Source of the DNA: Heligmosomoides polygyrus polygyrus
Lineage: Eukaryota; Nematoda; Chromadorea; Rhabditida; Heligmosomidae
Assembly (NCBI GenBank): GCA_947396885.1
Contig: OX377206.1
Location: 51,071,631 to 51,135,630, forward strand
Direction: 5' to 3'
Length of the DNA: 64,000 nucleotides
The position numbers and the translations under genes were made by a program. This document shows positions 38,910-52,830 of this stretch, piece by piece; position 1 is the stretch's first letter, and every line of letters begins with the position of its first letter. The notes beneath the pieces were generated by a model that was given only the letters and a program-made list of their open reading frames with translations, was not told where the DNA came from and ran no database searches.

Positions 38910-41900
38910 AACATCGTCAGACATCAATCATAATCGGATCATTAAACAGTCAAGAGCTCTCATTTTTGCGGGACAATTCTTTGATTTTAGCTTGTTAATA
39001 GTGATTGTCTTTATCGATTTCTTCGGAAACATCACATAGTGTGACATGACTGTCGTCTTTAAGAACTTCCTCAAGAACGAACTTCACAATCCACATATCT
39101 CTCAACACCGTCAGACGTCACACTGAGACAGATCACTAGAAGGATCGAAACTACTATTTTGACAGGATAGCTATTTCGCGCGAGCTTGTATGGCTTTTAT
39201 GTCTATCAGTTTCTTTGGCCACACAAGATAGTGTGACATGACTATCGTGTTCAGGTACTTCCTCAAGAACGACATCCGGGATCGACGTATCTGTAAACGC
39301 CGTCACTGAGAATCGGATCCTTAAACAGTAAAGTGCTCTCATTTTTGCGTGAAAATTCTTTGATTTCAGCTTTTTTATGGTGAATGTGTTTTTCGGTTTC
39401 TTCGGCCACATTACATAGTGTGACATGACTATTGTGTTAAGGTACTTCCTCAAAAACGACATCCGGGATCGACGTATCTGTAAACGCCGTCACTGAGAAT
39501 CGGATCCTTAAATAGTAAAGTGCTCTCATTTTTGCGCGAAAATTCTTTGATTTCAGCTTTTTCATGGTGAATGTGTTTTTCGGTTTCTTCGGCCACATTA
39601 CATAGTGTGACATGACTATCGTGTTAAGGTGCTTCCCACAAGAACGACATCCAAAATCGACGTATCTTTGAGCACAGTCAGACGTCAATGAGAATCGGAT
39701 CATTAAAAAGTCAAGTGCTCTCATATTTGCGTGAAACTTCTTTGATTTCAGCTTTTTCATGGTGAAGGTGTTTATCGGTTTCTTCGGTCACATGAGATAG
39801 TGTGACATGACTATCGTCTTTAGTACTTCCTCAAGAGCGACATCCGCAATCGAGGTATCTGTGAACATCGTCAGACATCAATCATAATCGGATCATTAAA
39901 CAGTCAAGTGCTCTCATTTTTGCGTGAAAATTCTTTGATTTCAGCTTTTTCATGGTGAATGTGTTTATCGGCTTCTTCGGTCACATGAGATAGTGTGACA
40001 TGACTATCGTGTTAAGGTGCTTCCCACAAGAACGACATCCAAAATCGACGTATCTTTGAGCACAGTCAGACGTCAATGAGAATCGGATCATTAAAAAGTC
40101 AAGTGCTCTCATATTTGCGTGAAACTTCTTTGATTTCAGCTTTTTCATGGTGAAGGTGTTTATCGGTTTCTTCGGTCACATGAGATAGTGTGACACGACT
40201 ATCGTCTTTAGTACTTCCTCAAAAACGACATCCGCAATCGAGGTATCTGTGAACATCGTCAGACATCAATCATAATCGGATCATTAAACAGTCAAGAGCT
40301 CTCATTTTTGCGGGACAATTCTTTGATTTTAGCTTGTTAATAGTGATTGTCTTTATCGATTTCTTCGGAAACATCACATAGTGTGACATGACTGTCGTCT
40401 TTAAGAACTTCCTCAAGAACGAACTTCACAATCCACATATCTCTCAACACCGTCAGACGTCACACTGAGACAGATCACTAGAAGGATCGAAACTACTATT
40501 TTGACAGGATAGCTATTTCGCGCGAGCTTGTATGGCTTTTATGTCTATCAGTTTCTTTGACCACACAAGATAGTGTGACATGACTATCGTGTTCAGGTAC
40601 TTCCTCAAGAACGACATCCGGGATCGACGTATCTGTAAACGCCGTCACTGAGAATCGGATCCTTAAACAGTAAAGTGCTCTCATTTTTGCGTGAAAATTC
40701 TTTGATTTCAGCTTTTTTATGGTGAATGTGTTTTTCGGTTTCTTCGGCCACATTACATAGTGTGACATGACTATTGTGTTAAGGTACTTCCTCAAAAACG
40801 ACATCCGGGATCGACGTATCTGTAAACGCCGTCACTGAGAATCGGATCCTTAAATAGTAAAGTGCTCTCATTTTTGCGCGAAAATTCTTTGATTTCAGCT
40901 TTTTCATGGTGAATGTGTTTTTCGGTTTCTTCGGCCACATTACATAGTGTGACATGACTATCGTGTTAAGGTGCTTCCCACAAGAACGACATCCAAAATC
41001 GACGTATCTTTGAGCACAGTCAGACGTCAATGAGAATCGGATCATTAAAAAGTCAAGTGCTCTCATATTTGCGTGAAACTTCTTTGATTTCAGCTTTTTC
41101 ATGGTGAAGGTGTTTATCGGTTTCTTCGGTCACATGAGATAGTGTGACATGACTATCGTCTTTAGTACTTCCTCAAGAGCGACATCCGCAATCGAGGTAT
41201 CTGTGAACATCGTCAGACATCAATCATAATCGGATCATTAAACAGTCAAGTGCTCTCATTTTTGCGTGAAAATTCTTTGATTTCAGCTTTTTCATGGTGA
41301 ATGTGTTTATCGGCTTCTTCGGTCACATGAGATAGTGTGGCATGACTATCGTCTTTAGTACTTCCTCAAGAACGACATCCGCAATCGAGGCATCTGTGAA
41401 CATCGTCAGACATCAATCATAATCGTATCATTAAACAGTCAAGTGCTCTCATTTTTGCGTGAAAATTCTTTGATTTCAGCTTTTTCATGGTGAATGTGTT
41501 TATCGGCTTCTTCGGTCACATTACATAGTGTGACATGACTATCGTGTTAAGGTGCTTCCCACAAGAACGACATCCAAAATCGACGTATCTTTGAGCACAG
41601 TCAGACGTCAATGAGAATCGGATCATTAAAAAGTCAAGTGCTCTCATATTTGCGTGAAACTTCTTTGATTTCAGCTTTTTCATGGTGAAGGTGTTTATCG
41701 GTTTCTTCGGTCACATGAGATAGTGTGACACGACTATCGTCTTTAGTACTTCCTCAAAAACGACATCCGCAATCGAGGTATCTGTGAACATCGTCAGACA
41801 TCAATCATAATCGGATCATTAAACAGTCAAGAGCTCTCATTTTTGCGGGACAATTCTTTGATTTTAGCTTGTTAATAGTGATTGTCTTTATCGATTTCTT

Positions 41901-43300
41901 CGGAAACATCACATAGTGTGACATGACTGTCGTCTTTAAGAACTTCCTCAAGAACGAACTTCACAATCCACATATCTCTCAACACCGTCAGACGTCACAC
42001 TGAGACAGATCACTAGAAGGATCGAAACTACTATTTTGACAGGATAGCTATTTCGCGCGAGCTTGTATGGCTTTTATGTCTATCAGTTTCTTTGACCACA
42101 CAAGATAGTGTGACATGACTATCGTGTTCAGGTACTTCCTCAAGAACGACATCCGGGATCGACGTATCTGTAAACGCCGTCACTGAGAATCGGATCCTTA
42201 AACAGTAAAGTGCTCTCATTTTTGCGTGAAAATTCTTTGATTTCAGCTTTTTTATGGTGAATGTGTTTTTCGGTTTCTTCGGCCACATTACATAGTGTGA
42301 CATGACTATTGTGTTAAGGTACTTCCTCAAAAACGACATCCGGGATCGACGTATCTGTAAACGCCGTCACTGAGAATCGGATCCTTAAATAGTAAAGTGC
42401 TCTCATTTTTGCGCGAAAATTCTTTGATTTCAGCTTTTTCATGGTGAATGTGTTTTTCGGTTTCTTCGGCCACATTACATAGTGTGACATGACTATCGTG
42501 TTAAGGTGCTTCCCACAAGAACGACATCCAAAATCGACGTATCTTTGAGCACAGTCAGACGTCAATGAGAATCGGATCATTAAAAAGTCAAGTGCTCTCA
42601 TATTTGCGTGAAACTTCTTTGATTTCAGCTTTTTCATGGTGAAGGTGTTTATCGGTTTCTTCGGTCACATGAGATAGTGTGACATGACTATCGTCTTTAG
42701 TACTTCCTCAAGAGCGACATCCGCAATCGAGGTATCTGTGAACATCGTCAGACATCAATCATAATCGGATCATTAAACAGTCAAGTGCTCTCATTTTTGC
42801 GTGAAAATTCTTTGATTTCAGCTTTTTCATGGTGAATGTGTTTATCGGCTTCTTCGGTCACATGAGATAGTGTGGCATGACTATCGTCTTTAGTACTTCC
42901 TCAAGAACGACATCCGCAATCGAGGCATCTGTGAACATCGTCAGACATCAATCATAATCGTATCATTAAACAGTCAAGTGCTCTCATTTTTGCGTGAAAA
43001 TTCTTTGATTTCAGCTTTTTCATGGTGAATGTGTTTATCGGCTTCTTCGGTCACATTACATAGTGTGACATGACTATCGTGTTAAGGTGCTTCCCACAAG
43101 AACGACATCCAAAATCGACGTATCTTTGAGCACAGTCAGACGTCAATGAGAATCGGATCATTAAAAAGTCAAGTGCTCTCATATTTGCGTGAAACTTCTT
43201 TGATTTCAGCTTTTTCATGGTGAAGGTGTTTATCGGTTTCTTCGGTCACATGAGATAGTGTGACACGACTATCGTCTTTAGTACTTCCTCAAGAACGACA
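38910..43300. repeat. 1342/1535-bp repeat (7-mer and 8-mer)
   Basis: Equivalent blocks start near 38910, 40252 and 41787. The first unit is 1,342 bp and the second 1,535 bp. The difference, 193 bp, is exactly one extra alpha monomer. Markers are CGGAAACATCACATAG, GATAGTGTGGCATGAC (41335 and 42870) and ATAATCGTATCATTAAAC. Each unit holds one linker and two delta monomers (GTTAAGGTGCTTCCCAC). Confidence 0.82.
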
Positions 43301-45700
43301 TCCGCAATCGAGGTATCTGTGAACATCGTCAGACATCAATCATAATCGGATCATTAAACAGTCAAGTGCTCTCATTTTTGCGTGAAAATTCTTTGATTTC
43401 AGCTTTTTCATGGTGAATGTGTTTATCGGCTTCTTTGGTCACATGAGATAGTGTGACATGACTATCGTCTTTAGTACTTCCTCAAGAGCGACATCCGCAA
43501 TCGAGGTATCTGTGAACATCGTCAGACATCAATCATAATCGGATCATTAAACAGTCAAGTGCTCTCATTTTTGCGTGAAAATTCTTTGATTTCAGCTTTT
43601 TCATGGTGAATGTGTTTATCGGCTTCTTCGGTCACATGAGATAGTGTGACATGACTATCGTCTTTAGTACTTCCTCAAGAGCGACATCCGCAATCGAGGT
43701 ATCTGAGAACATCGTCAGACATCAATCATAATCGGATCATTAAACAGTCAAGAGCTCTCATTTTTGCGGGACAATTCTTTGATTTTAGTTTGTTAATAGT
43801 GATTGTCTTTATCGATTTCTTCGGCAACATCACATAGTGTGACATGACTGTCGTCTTTAAAAACTTCCTCAAGAACGAACTTCACAATCCACATATCTCT
43901 CAACACCGTCAGACGTCACACTGAGACAGATCACTAGAAGGATCGAAACTACTATTTTGACAGGATAGCTATTTCGCGCGAGCTTGTATGGCTTTTATGT
44001 CTATCTGTTTCTTCGACCACACAAGATAGTGTGACATGACTATCGTGTTCAGGTACTTCCTCAAGAACGACATCCGGGATCGACGTATCTGTAAACGCCA
44101 TCACTGAGAATCCGATCATTAAACAGTCAAGTGCTCTCATTTTTGCGTGAAAATTCTTTGATTTCAGCTTTTTCATGGTGAATGTGTTTATCGGTTTCTT
44201 CGCTCACATGAGATAGTGTGACATGACTATCGTCTTAGTACTTCCTCAAGAACATCCGCAATCGAGGTATCTGTGAACATCGTCAGACATCAATCATAAT
44301 CGGATCATTAAACAGTCAAGAGCTCTCATTTTTGCGGGACAATTCTTTGATTTCAGTTTGGTAATGGTGATTGTCTTTATCGATTTCTTCGGCAACATCA
44401 CATAGTGTGACATGGCTGTCGTCTTTAAGAACTTCCTCAAGAACGACATCCGCAAACGACGTATCTTTGAACACCGTCAGACATCAATCAGAATCGGATC
44501 ATTAAACAGTCAAGTGTTCTCATTTTTGCGTGAAAATTCTTTGATTTCAGCTTTTTCATGGTGAATGTGTTTATCGGTTTCTTCGATCACATGAGATAGT
44601 GTGACATGACTATCGTCTTTAGTACTTCCTCAAGAACGACATCCGCAATCGAGGCATCTGTGAACATCGTCAGACATCAATCATAATCGGATCATTAAAC
44701 AGTCAAGTGCTCTCATTTTTGCGTGAAAATTCTTTGATTTCAGCTTTTTCATGGTGAATGTGTTTATCGGCTTCTTCGGTCACATGAGATAGTGTGACAT
44801 GACTATCGTCTTTAGTACTTCCTCAAGAGCGACATCCGCAATCGAGGTATCTGAGAACATCGTCAGACATCAATCATAATCGGATCATTAAACAGTCAAG
44901 AGCTCTCATTTTTGCGGGACAATTCTTTGATTTTAGCTTGTTAATAGTGATTGTCTTTATCGATTTCTTCGGAAACATCACATAGTGTGACATGACTGTC
45001 GTCTTTAAGAACTTCCTCAAGAACGAACTTCACAATCCACATATCTCTCAACACCGTCAGACGTCACACTGAGACAGATCACTAGAAGGATCGAAACTAC
45101 CATTTTGACAGGATAGCTATTTCGCGCGAGCTTGTATGGCTTTTATGTCTATCAGTTTCTTTGGCCACACAAGATAGTGTGACATGACTATCGTGTTCAG
45201 GTACTTCCTCAAGAACGACATCCGGCATCGACGTATCTGTAAACGCCGTCACTGAGAATCGGATCCTTAAACAGTAAAGTGCTCTCATTTTTGCGTGAAA
45301 ATTCTTTGATTTCAGCTTTTTTATGGTGAATGTGTTTTTCGGTTTCTTCGGCCACATTACATAGTGTGACATGACTATTGTGTTAAGGTACTTCCTCAAA
45401 TACGACATCCGGGATCGACGTATCTGTAAACGCCGTCACTGAGAATCGGATCCTTAAATAGTAAAGTGCTCTCATTTTTGCGCGAAAATTCTTTGATTTC
45501 AGCTTTTTCATGGTGAATGTGTTTTTCGGTTTCTTCGGCCACATTACATAGTGTGACATGACTATCGTGTTAAGGTGCTTCCCACAAGAACGACATCCAA
45601 AATCGACGTATCTTTGAGCACAGTCAGACGTCAATGAGAATCGGATCATTAAAAAGTCAAGTGCTCTCATATTTGCGTGAAACTTCTTTGATTTCAGCTT
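43260..45700. repeat. Partial relative of the 19-mer, without the 37-bp duplication
   Basis: The order of monomers follows about 33600-35780 and 37281-39460: GTGTGACACGACTATCG, then CTTCTTTGGTCACATG, a linker near 43940, the AAGAACATCCGC deletion near 44250, and a second linker near 45085. The 37-bp duplication is absent at 44041. A further relative occupies about 50290-52830. Confidence 0.8.
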
Positions 45701-46600
45701 TTTCATGGTGAAGGTGTTTATCGGTTTCTTCGGTCACATGAGATAGTGTGACATGACTATCGTCTTTAGTACTTCCTCAAGAGCGACATCCGCAATCGAG
45801 GTATCTGTGAACATCGTCAGACATCAATCATAATCGGATCATTAAACAGTCAAGTGCTCTCATTTTTGCGTGAAAATTCTTTGATTTCAGCTTTTTCATG
45901 GTGAATGTGTTTATCGGCTTCTTCGGTCACATGAGATAGTGTGACATGACTATCGTCTTTAGTACTTCCTCAAGAACGACATCCGCAATCGAGGCATCTG
46001 TGAACATCGTCAGACATCAATCATAATCGGATCATTAAACAGTCAAGTGCTCTCATTTTTGCGTGAAAATTCTTTGATTTCAGCTTTTTCATGGTGAATG
46101 TGTTTATCGGCTTCTTCGGTCACATGAGATAGTGTGACATGACTATCGTCTTTAGTACTTCCTCAAGAGCGACATCCGCAATCGAGGTATCTGTGAACAT
46201 CGTCAGACATCAATCATAATCGGATCATTAAACAGTCAAGTGCTCTCATTTTTGCGTGAAAATTCTTTGATTTCAGCTTTTTCATGGTGAATGTGTTTAT
46301 CGGCTTCTTCGGTCACATGAGATAGTGTGACATGACTATCGTCTTTAGTACTTCCTCAAGAACGACATCCGCAATCGAGGCATCTGTGAACATCGTCAGA
46401 CATCAATCATAATCGGATCATTAAACAGTCAAGTGCTCTCATTTTTGCGTGAAAATTCTTTGATTTCAGCTTTTTCATGGTGAATGTGTTTATCGGCTTC
46501 TTCGGTCACATGAGATAGTGTGACATGACTATCGTCTTTAGTACTTCCTCAAGAGCGACATCCGCAATCGAGGTATCTGAGAACATCGTCAGACATCAAT
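45700..46600. repeat. Alpha-monomer run with 386-bp alternation
   Basis: Pure 193-bp alpha monomers alternate between two forms. One has AAGAACGACATCCGC with GAGGCATCTG, the other AAGAGCGACATCCGC with GAGGTATCTG, giving a two-unit period of 386 bp (for example 45961 and 46347). Confidence 0.75.
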
Positions 46601-46939
46601 CATAATCGGATCATTAAACAGTCAAGAGCTCTCATTTTTGCGGGACAATTCTTTGATTTTAGCTTGTTAATAGTGATTGTCTTTATCGATTTCTTCGGAA
46701 ACATCACATAGTGTGACATGACTGTCGTCTTTAAGAACTTCCTCAAGAACGAACTTCACAATCCACATATCTCTCAACACCGTCAGACGTCACACTGAGA
46801 CAGATCACTAGAAGGATCGAAACTACTATTTTGACAGGATAGCTATTTCGCGCGAGCTTGTATGGCTTTTATGTCTATCAGTTTCTTTGGCCACACAAGA
46901 TAGTGTGACATGACTATCGTGTTCAGGTACTTCCTCAAG

Positions 46940-49591
46940 AACGACATCCGGGATCGACGTATCTGTAAACGCCGTCACTGAGAATCGGATCCTTAAACAG
47001 TAAAGTGCTCTCATTTTTTGTGAAAATTCTTTGATTTCAGCTTTTTTATGGTGAATGTGTTTTTCGGTTTCTTCGGCCACATTACATAGTGTGACATGAC
47101 TATTGTGTTAAGGTACTTCCTCAAAAACGACATCCGGGATCGACGTATCTGTAAACGCCGTCACTGAGAATCGGATCCTTAAACAGTAAAGTGCTCTCAT
47201 TTTTGCGCGAAAATTCTTTGATTTCAGCTTTTTCATGGTGAATGTGTTTTTCGGTTTCTTCGGCCACATTACATAGTGTGACATGACTATCGTGTTAAGG
47301 TGCTTCCCACAATAACGACATCCAAAATCGACGTATCTTTGAGCACAGTCAGACGTCAATGAGAATCGGATCATTAAAAAGTCAAGTGCTCTCATATTTG
47401 CGTGAAACTTCTTTGATTTCAGCTTTTTCATGGTGAAGGTGTTTATCGGTTTCTTCGGTCACATGAGATAGTGTGACATGACTATCGTCTTTAGTACTTC
47501 CTCAAGAGCGACATCCGCAATCGAGGTATCTGTGAACATCGTCAGACATCAATCATATTCGGATCATTAAACCGTCAAGAGCTCTCATTTTTGCGGGACA
47601 ATTCTTTGATTTTAGCTTGATAATAGTGATTGTCTTTATCGATTTCTTCGGCAACATCACATAGTGTGACATGACTGTCGTCTTTAAGAACTTCCTCAAG
47701 ACCGAACTTCACAATCCACATATCTCTCAACACCGTCAGACGTCACACTGAGACAGATCACTAGAAGGATCGAAACTACTATTTTGACAGGATAGCTATT
47801 TCGCGCGAGCTTGTATGTCTTTTATGTCTATCAGTTTCTTCGGCCACACAAGATAGTGTGACATGACTATCGTGTTCAGGTACTTCCTCAAGAACGACAT
47901 CCGGGATCGACGTATCTGTAAACGCCGTCACTGAGAATCGGATCATTATCCAGTCAAGAGCTATCACTTTTTGCGTGAAGATTCTTTGATTTCCGCTTCT
48001 TCATGTTGAATGTATTTATCGGTTTCTTCGGCCACACCGGATAGTGCAACATGACTATCGTGTTTAGTACTTCCTCAAGAACGACATCCGCAATCGAGGT
48101 ATCTGTAAACGCCGTCACTGAGAATCGGATCATTAAACAGTCAAGTGCTCTCATTTTTGCGTGAAAATTCTTTGATTTCAGCTTTTTCCAGGTGAATGTG
48201 TTTATCGGTTTCTTCGGTCACATGAGATAGTGTGACATGACTATCGTCTTTAGTACTTCCTCAAGAACGACATCCGGGATCGACGTATCTGTAAACGCCG
48301 TCACTGAGAATCGGATCCTTAAACAGTAAAGTGCTCTCATTTTTTGTGAAAATTCTTTGATTTCAGCTTTTTTATGGTGAATGTGTTTTTCGGTTTCTTC
48401 GGCCACATTACATAGTGTGACATGACTATTGTGTTAAGGTACTTCCTCAAAAACGACATCCGGGATCGACGTATCTGTAAACGCCGTCACTGAGAATCGG
48501 ATCCTTAAACAGTAAAGTGCTCTCATTTTTGCGCGAAAATTCTTTGATTTCAGCTTTTTCATGGTGAATGTGTTTTTCGGTTTCTTCGGCCACATTACAT
48601 AGTGTGACATGACTATCGTGTTAAGGTGCTTCCCACAATAACGACATCCAAAATCGACGTATCTTTGAGCACAGTCAGACGTCAATGAGAATCGGATCAT
48701 TAAAAAGTCAAGTGCTCTCATATTTGCGTGAAACTTCTTTGATTTCAGCTTTTTCATGGTGAAGGTGTTTATCGGTTTCTTCGGTCACATGAGATAGTGT
48801 GACATGACTATCGTCTTTAGTACTTCCTCAAGAGCGACATCCGCAATCGAGGTATCTGTGAACATCGTCAGACATCAATCATATTCGGATCATTAAACCG
48901 TCAAGAGCTCTCATTTTTGCGGGACAATTCTTTGATTTTAGCTTGATAATAGTGATTGTCTTTATCGATTTCTTCGGCAACATCACATAGTGTGACATGA
49001 CTGTCGTCTTTAAGAACTTCCTCAAGACCGAACTTCACAATCCACATATCTCTCAACACCGTCAGACGTCACACTGAGACAGATCACTAGAAGGATCGAA
49101 ACTACTATTTTGACAGGATAGCTATTTCGCGCGAGCTTGTATGTCTTTTATGTCTATCAGTTTCTTCGGCCACACAAGATAGTGTGACATGACTATCGTG
49201 TTCAGGTACTTCCTCAAGAACGACATCCGGGATCGACGTATCTGTAAACGCCGTCACTGAGAATCGGATCATTATCCAGTCAAGAGCTATCACTTTTTGC
49301 GTGAAGATTCTTTGATTTCCGCTTCTTCATGTTGAATGTATTTATCGGTTTCTTCGGCCACACCGGATAGTGCAAAATGACTATCGTGTTTAGTACTTCC
49401 TCAAGAACGACATCCGCAATCGAGGTATCTGTAAACGCCGTCACTGAGAATCGGATCATTAAACAGTCAAGTGCTCTCATTTTTGCGTGAAAATTCTTTG
49501 ATTTCAGCTTTTTCATGGTGAATGTGTTTATCGGTTTCTTCGGTCACATGAGATAGTGTGACATGACTATCGTCTTTAGTACTTCCTCAAG
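46940..49591. repeat. 1326-bp repeat (7-mer), two copies
   Basis: About 46940-48265 is repeated at about 48266-49591 with an offset of 1,326 bp. Markers shared by both are CATTTTTTGTGAAAATTC (two bases lost), CCCACAATAACGACATCC, ATCATATTCGGATC and CTTGATAATAGTG. A visible difference is TTTTCCAGGTGAATG near 48187 against TTTTCATGGTGAATG near 49513. Confidence 0.85.
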
Positions 49592-50315
49592 AACGACATC
49601 CGCAATCGAGGTATCTGTAAACGCCGTCACTGAGAATCGGATCATTAAACAGTCAAGTGCTCTCATTTTTGCGTGAAAATTCTTTGATTTCAGCTTCTTC
49701 ATGTTGAATGTATTTATCGGTTTCTTCGGCCACACCGGATAGTGCAACATGACTATCGTGTTTAGTACTTCCTCAAGAACGACATCCGCAATCGAGGTAT
49801 CTGTAAACGCCGTCACTGAGAATCGGATCATTAAACAGTCAAGTGCTCTCATTTTTGCGTGAAAATTCTTTGATTTCAGCTTTTTCATGGTGAATGTGTT
49901 TATCGGTTTCTTCGGTCACATGAGATAGTGTGACATGACTATCGTCTTTAGTACTTCCTCAAGAACGACATCCGCAATCGAGGTATCTGTAAACGCCGTC
50001 ACTGAGAATCGGATCATTAAACAGTCAAGTGCTCTCATTTTTGCGTGAAAATTCTTTGATTTCAGCTTCTTCATGTTGAATGTATTTATCGGTTTCTTCG
50101 GCCACACCGGATAGTGCAACATGACTATCGTGTTTAGTACTTCCTCAAGAACGACATCCGCAATCGAGGTATCTGTAAACGCCGTCACTGAGAATCGGAT
50201 CATTAAACAGTCAAGTGCTCTCATTTTTGCGTGAAAATTCTTTGATTTCAGCTTTTTCATGGTGAATGTGTTTATCGGTTTCTTCGGTCACATGAGATAG
50301 TGTGACATGACTATC
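49326..50315. repeat. 372-bp dimer repeat, about 2.6 copies
   Basis: Units start near 49326, 49698 and 50070. Each combines a CACACCGGATAGTGCAAC monomer with a GTCACATGAGATAGTGTG monomer, both carrying GTAAACGCCGTCACTGAG. The period is 372 bp, the shortest regular higher-order repeat in family B. It gives two nearly identical 114-codon minus-strand open frames (49544-49888 and 49916-50260), which are side effects of the dimer. Confidence 0.85.
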
Positions 50316-52830
50316 GTCTTAGTACTTCCTCAAGAACGACATCCGCAATCGAGGTATCTGTGAACATCGTCAGACATCAATCATAATCGGATCATTAAAC
50401 AGTCAAGAGCTCTCATTTTTGCGGGACAATTCTTTGATTTCAGTTTGGTAATGGTGATTGTCTTTATCGATTTCTTCGGCAACATCACATAGTGTGACAT
50501 GGCTGTCGTCTTTAAGAACTTCCTCAAGAACGACATCCGCAATCGACGTATCTTTGAAGACCGTCAGACATCAATAAGAATCGGATCATTAAACAGTCAA
50601 GTGTTTTCATTTTTGCGTGAAAATTCTTTGATTTCAGCTTTTTCATGGTGAATGTGTTTATCGGTTTCTTCGATCACATGAGATAGTGTGACATGACTAT
50701 CGTCTTTAGTACTTCCTCAAGAACGACATCCGCAATCGAGGTATCTGTGAACATCGTCAGACATCAATCATAATCGGATCATTAAACAGTCAAGTGCTCT
50801 CATTTTTGCGTGAAAATTCTTTGATTTCAGCTTTTTCATGGTGAATGTGTTTATCGGCTTCTTTGGTCACATGAGATAGTGTGACATGACTATCGTCTTT
50901 AGTACTTCCTCAAGAGCGACATCCGCAATCGAGGTATCTGTGAACATCGTCAGACATCAATCATAATCGGATCATTAAACAGTCAAGTGCTCTCATTTTT
51001 GCGTGAAAATTCTTTGATTTCAGCTTTTTCATGATGAATGTGTTTATCGGCTTCTTCGGTCACATGAGATAGTGTGACATGACTATCGTCTTTAGTACTT
51101 CCTCAAGAGCGACATCCGCAATCGAGGTATCTGAGAACATCGTCAGACATCAATCATAATCGGATCATTAAACAGTCAAGAGCTCTCATTTTTGCGGGAC
51201 AATTCTTTGATTTTAGTTTGTTAATAGTGATTGTCTTTATCGATTTCTTCGGCAACATCACATAGTGTGACATGACTGTCGTCTTTAAGAACATCCTCAA
51301 GAACGAACTTCACAATCCACATATCTCTCAACACCGTCAGACGTCACACTGAGACAGATCACTAGAAGGATCGAAACTACTATTTTGACAGGATAGCTAT
51401 TTCGCGCGAGCTTGTATGGCTTTTATGTCTATCTGTTTCTTCGACCACACAAGATAGTGTGACATGACTATCGTGTTCAGGTACTTCCTCAAGAACGACA
51501 TCCGGGATCGACGTATCTGTAAACGCCGTCACTGAGAATCCGATCATTAAACAGTCAAGTGCTCTCATTTTTGCGTGAAAATTCTTTGATTTCAGCTTTT
51601 TCATGGTGAATGTGTTTATCGGTTTCTTCGCTCACATGAGATCGTGTGACATGACTATCGTCTTAGTACTTCCTCAAGAACATCCGCAATCGAGGTATCT
51701 GTGAACATCGTCAGACATCAATCATAATCGGATCATTAAACAGTCAAGAGCTCTCATTTTTGCGGGACAATTCTTTGATTTCAGTTTGGTAATGGTGATT
51801 GTCTTTATCGATTTCTTCGGCAACATCACATAGTGTGACATGGCTGTCGTCTTTAAGAACTTCCTCAAGAACGACATCCGCAAACGACGTATCTTTGAAC
51901 ACCGTCAGACATCAATCAGAATCGGATCATTAAACAGTCAAGTGTTTTCATTTTTGCGTGAAAATTCTTTGATTTCAGCTTTTTCATGGTGAATGTGTTT
52001 ATCGGTTTCTTCGATCACATGAGATAGTGTGACATGACTATCGTCTTTAGTACTTCCTCAAGAACAACATCCGCAATCGAGGCATCTGTGAACATCGTCA
52101 GACATCAATCATAATCGGATCATTAAACAGTCAAGTGCTCTCATTTTTGCGTGAAAATTCTTTGATTTCAGCTTTTTCATGGTGAATGTGTTTATCGGCT
52201 TCTTCGGTCACATGAGATAGTGTGACATGACTATCGTCTTTAGTACTTCCTCAAGAGCGACATCCGCAATCGAGGTATCTGAGAACATCGTCAGACATCA
52301 ATCATAATCGGATCATTAAACAGTCAAGAGCTCTTATTTTTGCGGGACAATTCTTTGATTTTAGCTTGTTAATAGTGATTGTCTTTATCGATTTCTTCGG
52401 AAACATCACATAGTGTGACATGACTGTCGTCTTTAAGAACTTCCTCAAGAACGAACTTCACAATCCACATATCTCTCAACACCGTCAGACGTCACACTGA
52501 GACAGATCACTAGAAGGATCGAAACTACTATTTTGACAGGATAGCTATTTCGCGCGAGCTTGTATGGCTTTTATGTCTATCAGTTTCTTTGGCCACACAA
52601 GATAGTGTGACATGACTATCGTGTTCAGGTACTTCCTCAAGAACGACATCCGGGATCGACGTATCTGTAAACGCCGTCACTGAGAATCGGATCCTTAAAC
52701 AGTAAAGTGCTCTCATTTTTGCGTGAAAATTCTTTGATTTCAGCTTTTTTATGGTGAATGTGTTTTTCGGTTTCTTCGGCCACATTACATAGTGTGACAT
52801 GACTATTGTGTTAAGGTACTTCCTCAAAAA
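50290..52830. repeat. Another relative of the 19-mer segment
   Basis: Monomer order follows about 33220-35780, with linkers near 51370 and 52515 and the AAGAACATCCGC deletion near 51675. Private changes include GAGATCGTGTGACATG near 51643, AAGAACAACATCC near 52064, and CTCTTATTTTTGC near 52330. The 37-bp duplication is absent. Confidence 0.78.

Larger units (their letters stand above)
31868..39590. repeat. 3681-bp repeat (19-mer), two full copies and a partial third
   Basis: Units run 31868-35548 and 35549-39229, and a third begins at 39230 and diverges near 39590. I counted 19 monomers in the second copy, with core spacings of 187, 187, then mostly 193, and single units of 192, 194, 189 and 224 bp. 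The odd ones are explained by visible indels: TCGTCTTAGT missing a T, AAGAACATCC missing three bases, and a 37-bp duplication. The copies look almost identical by eye, including all these indels. Confidence 0.9.
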
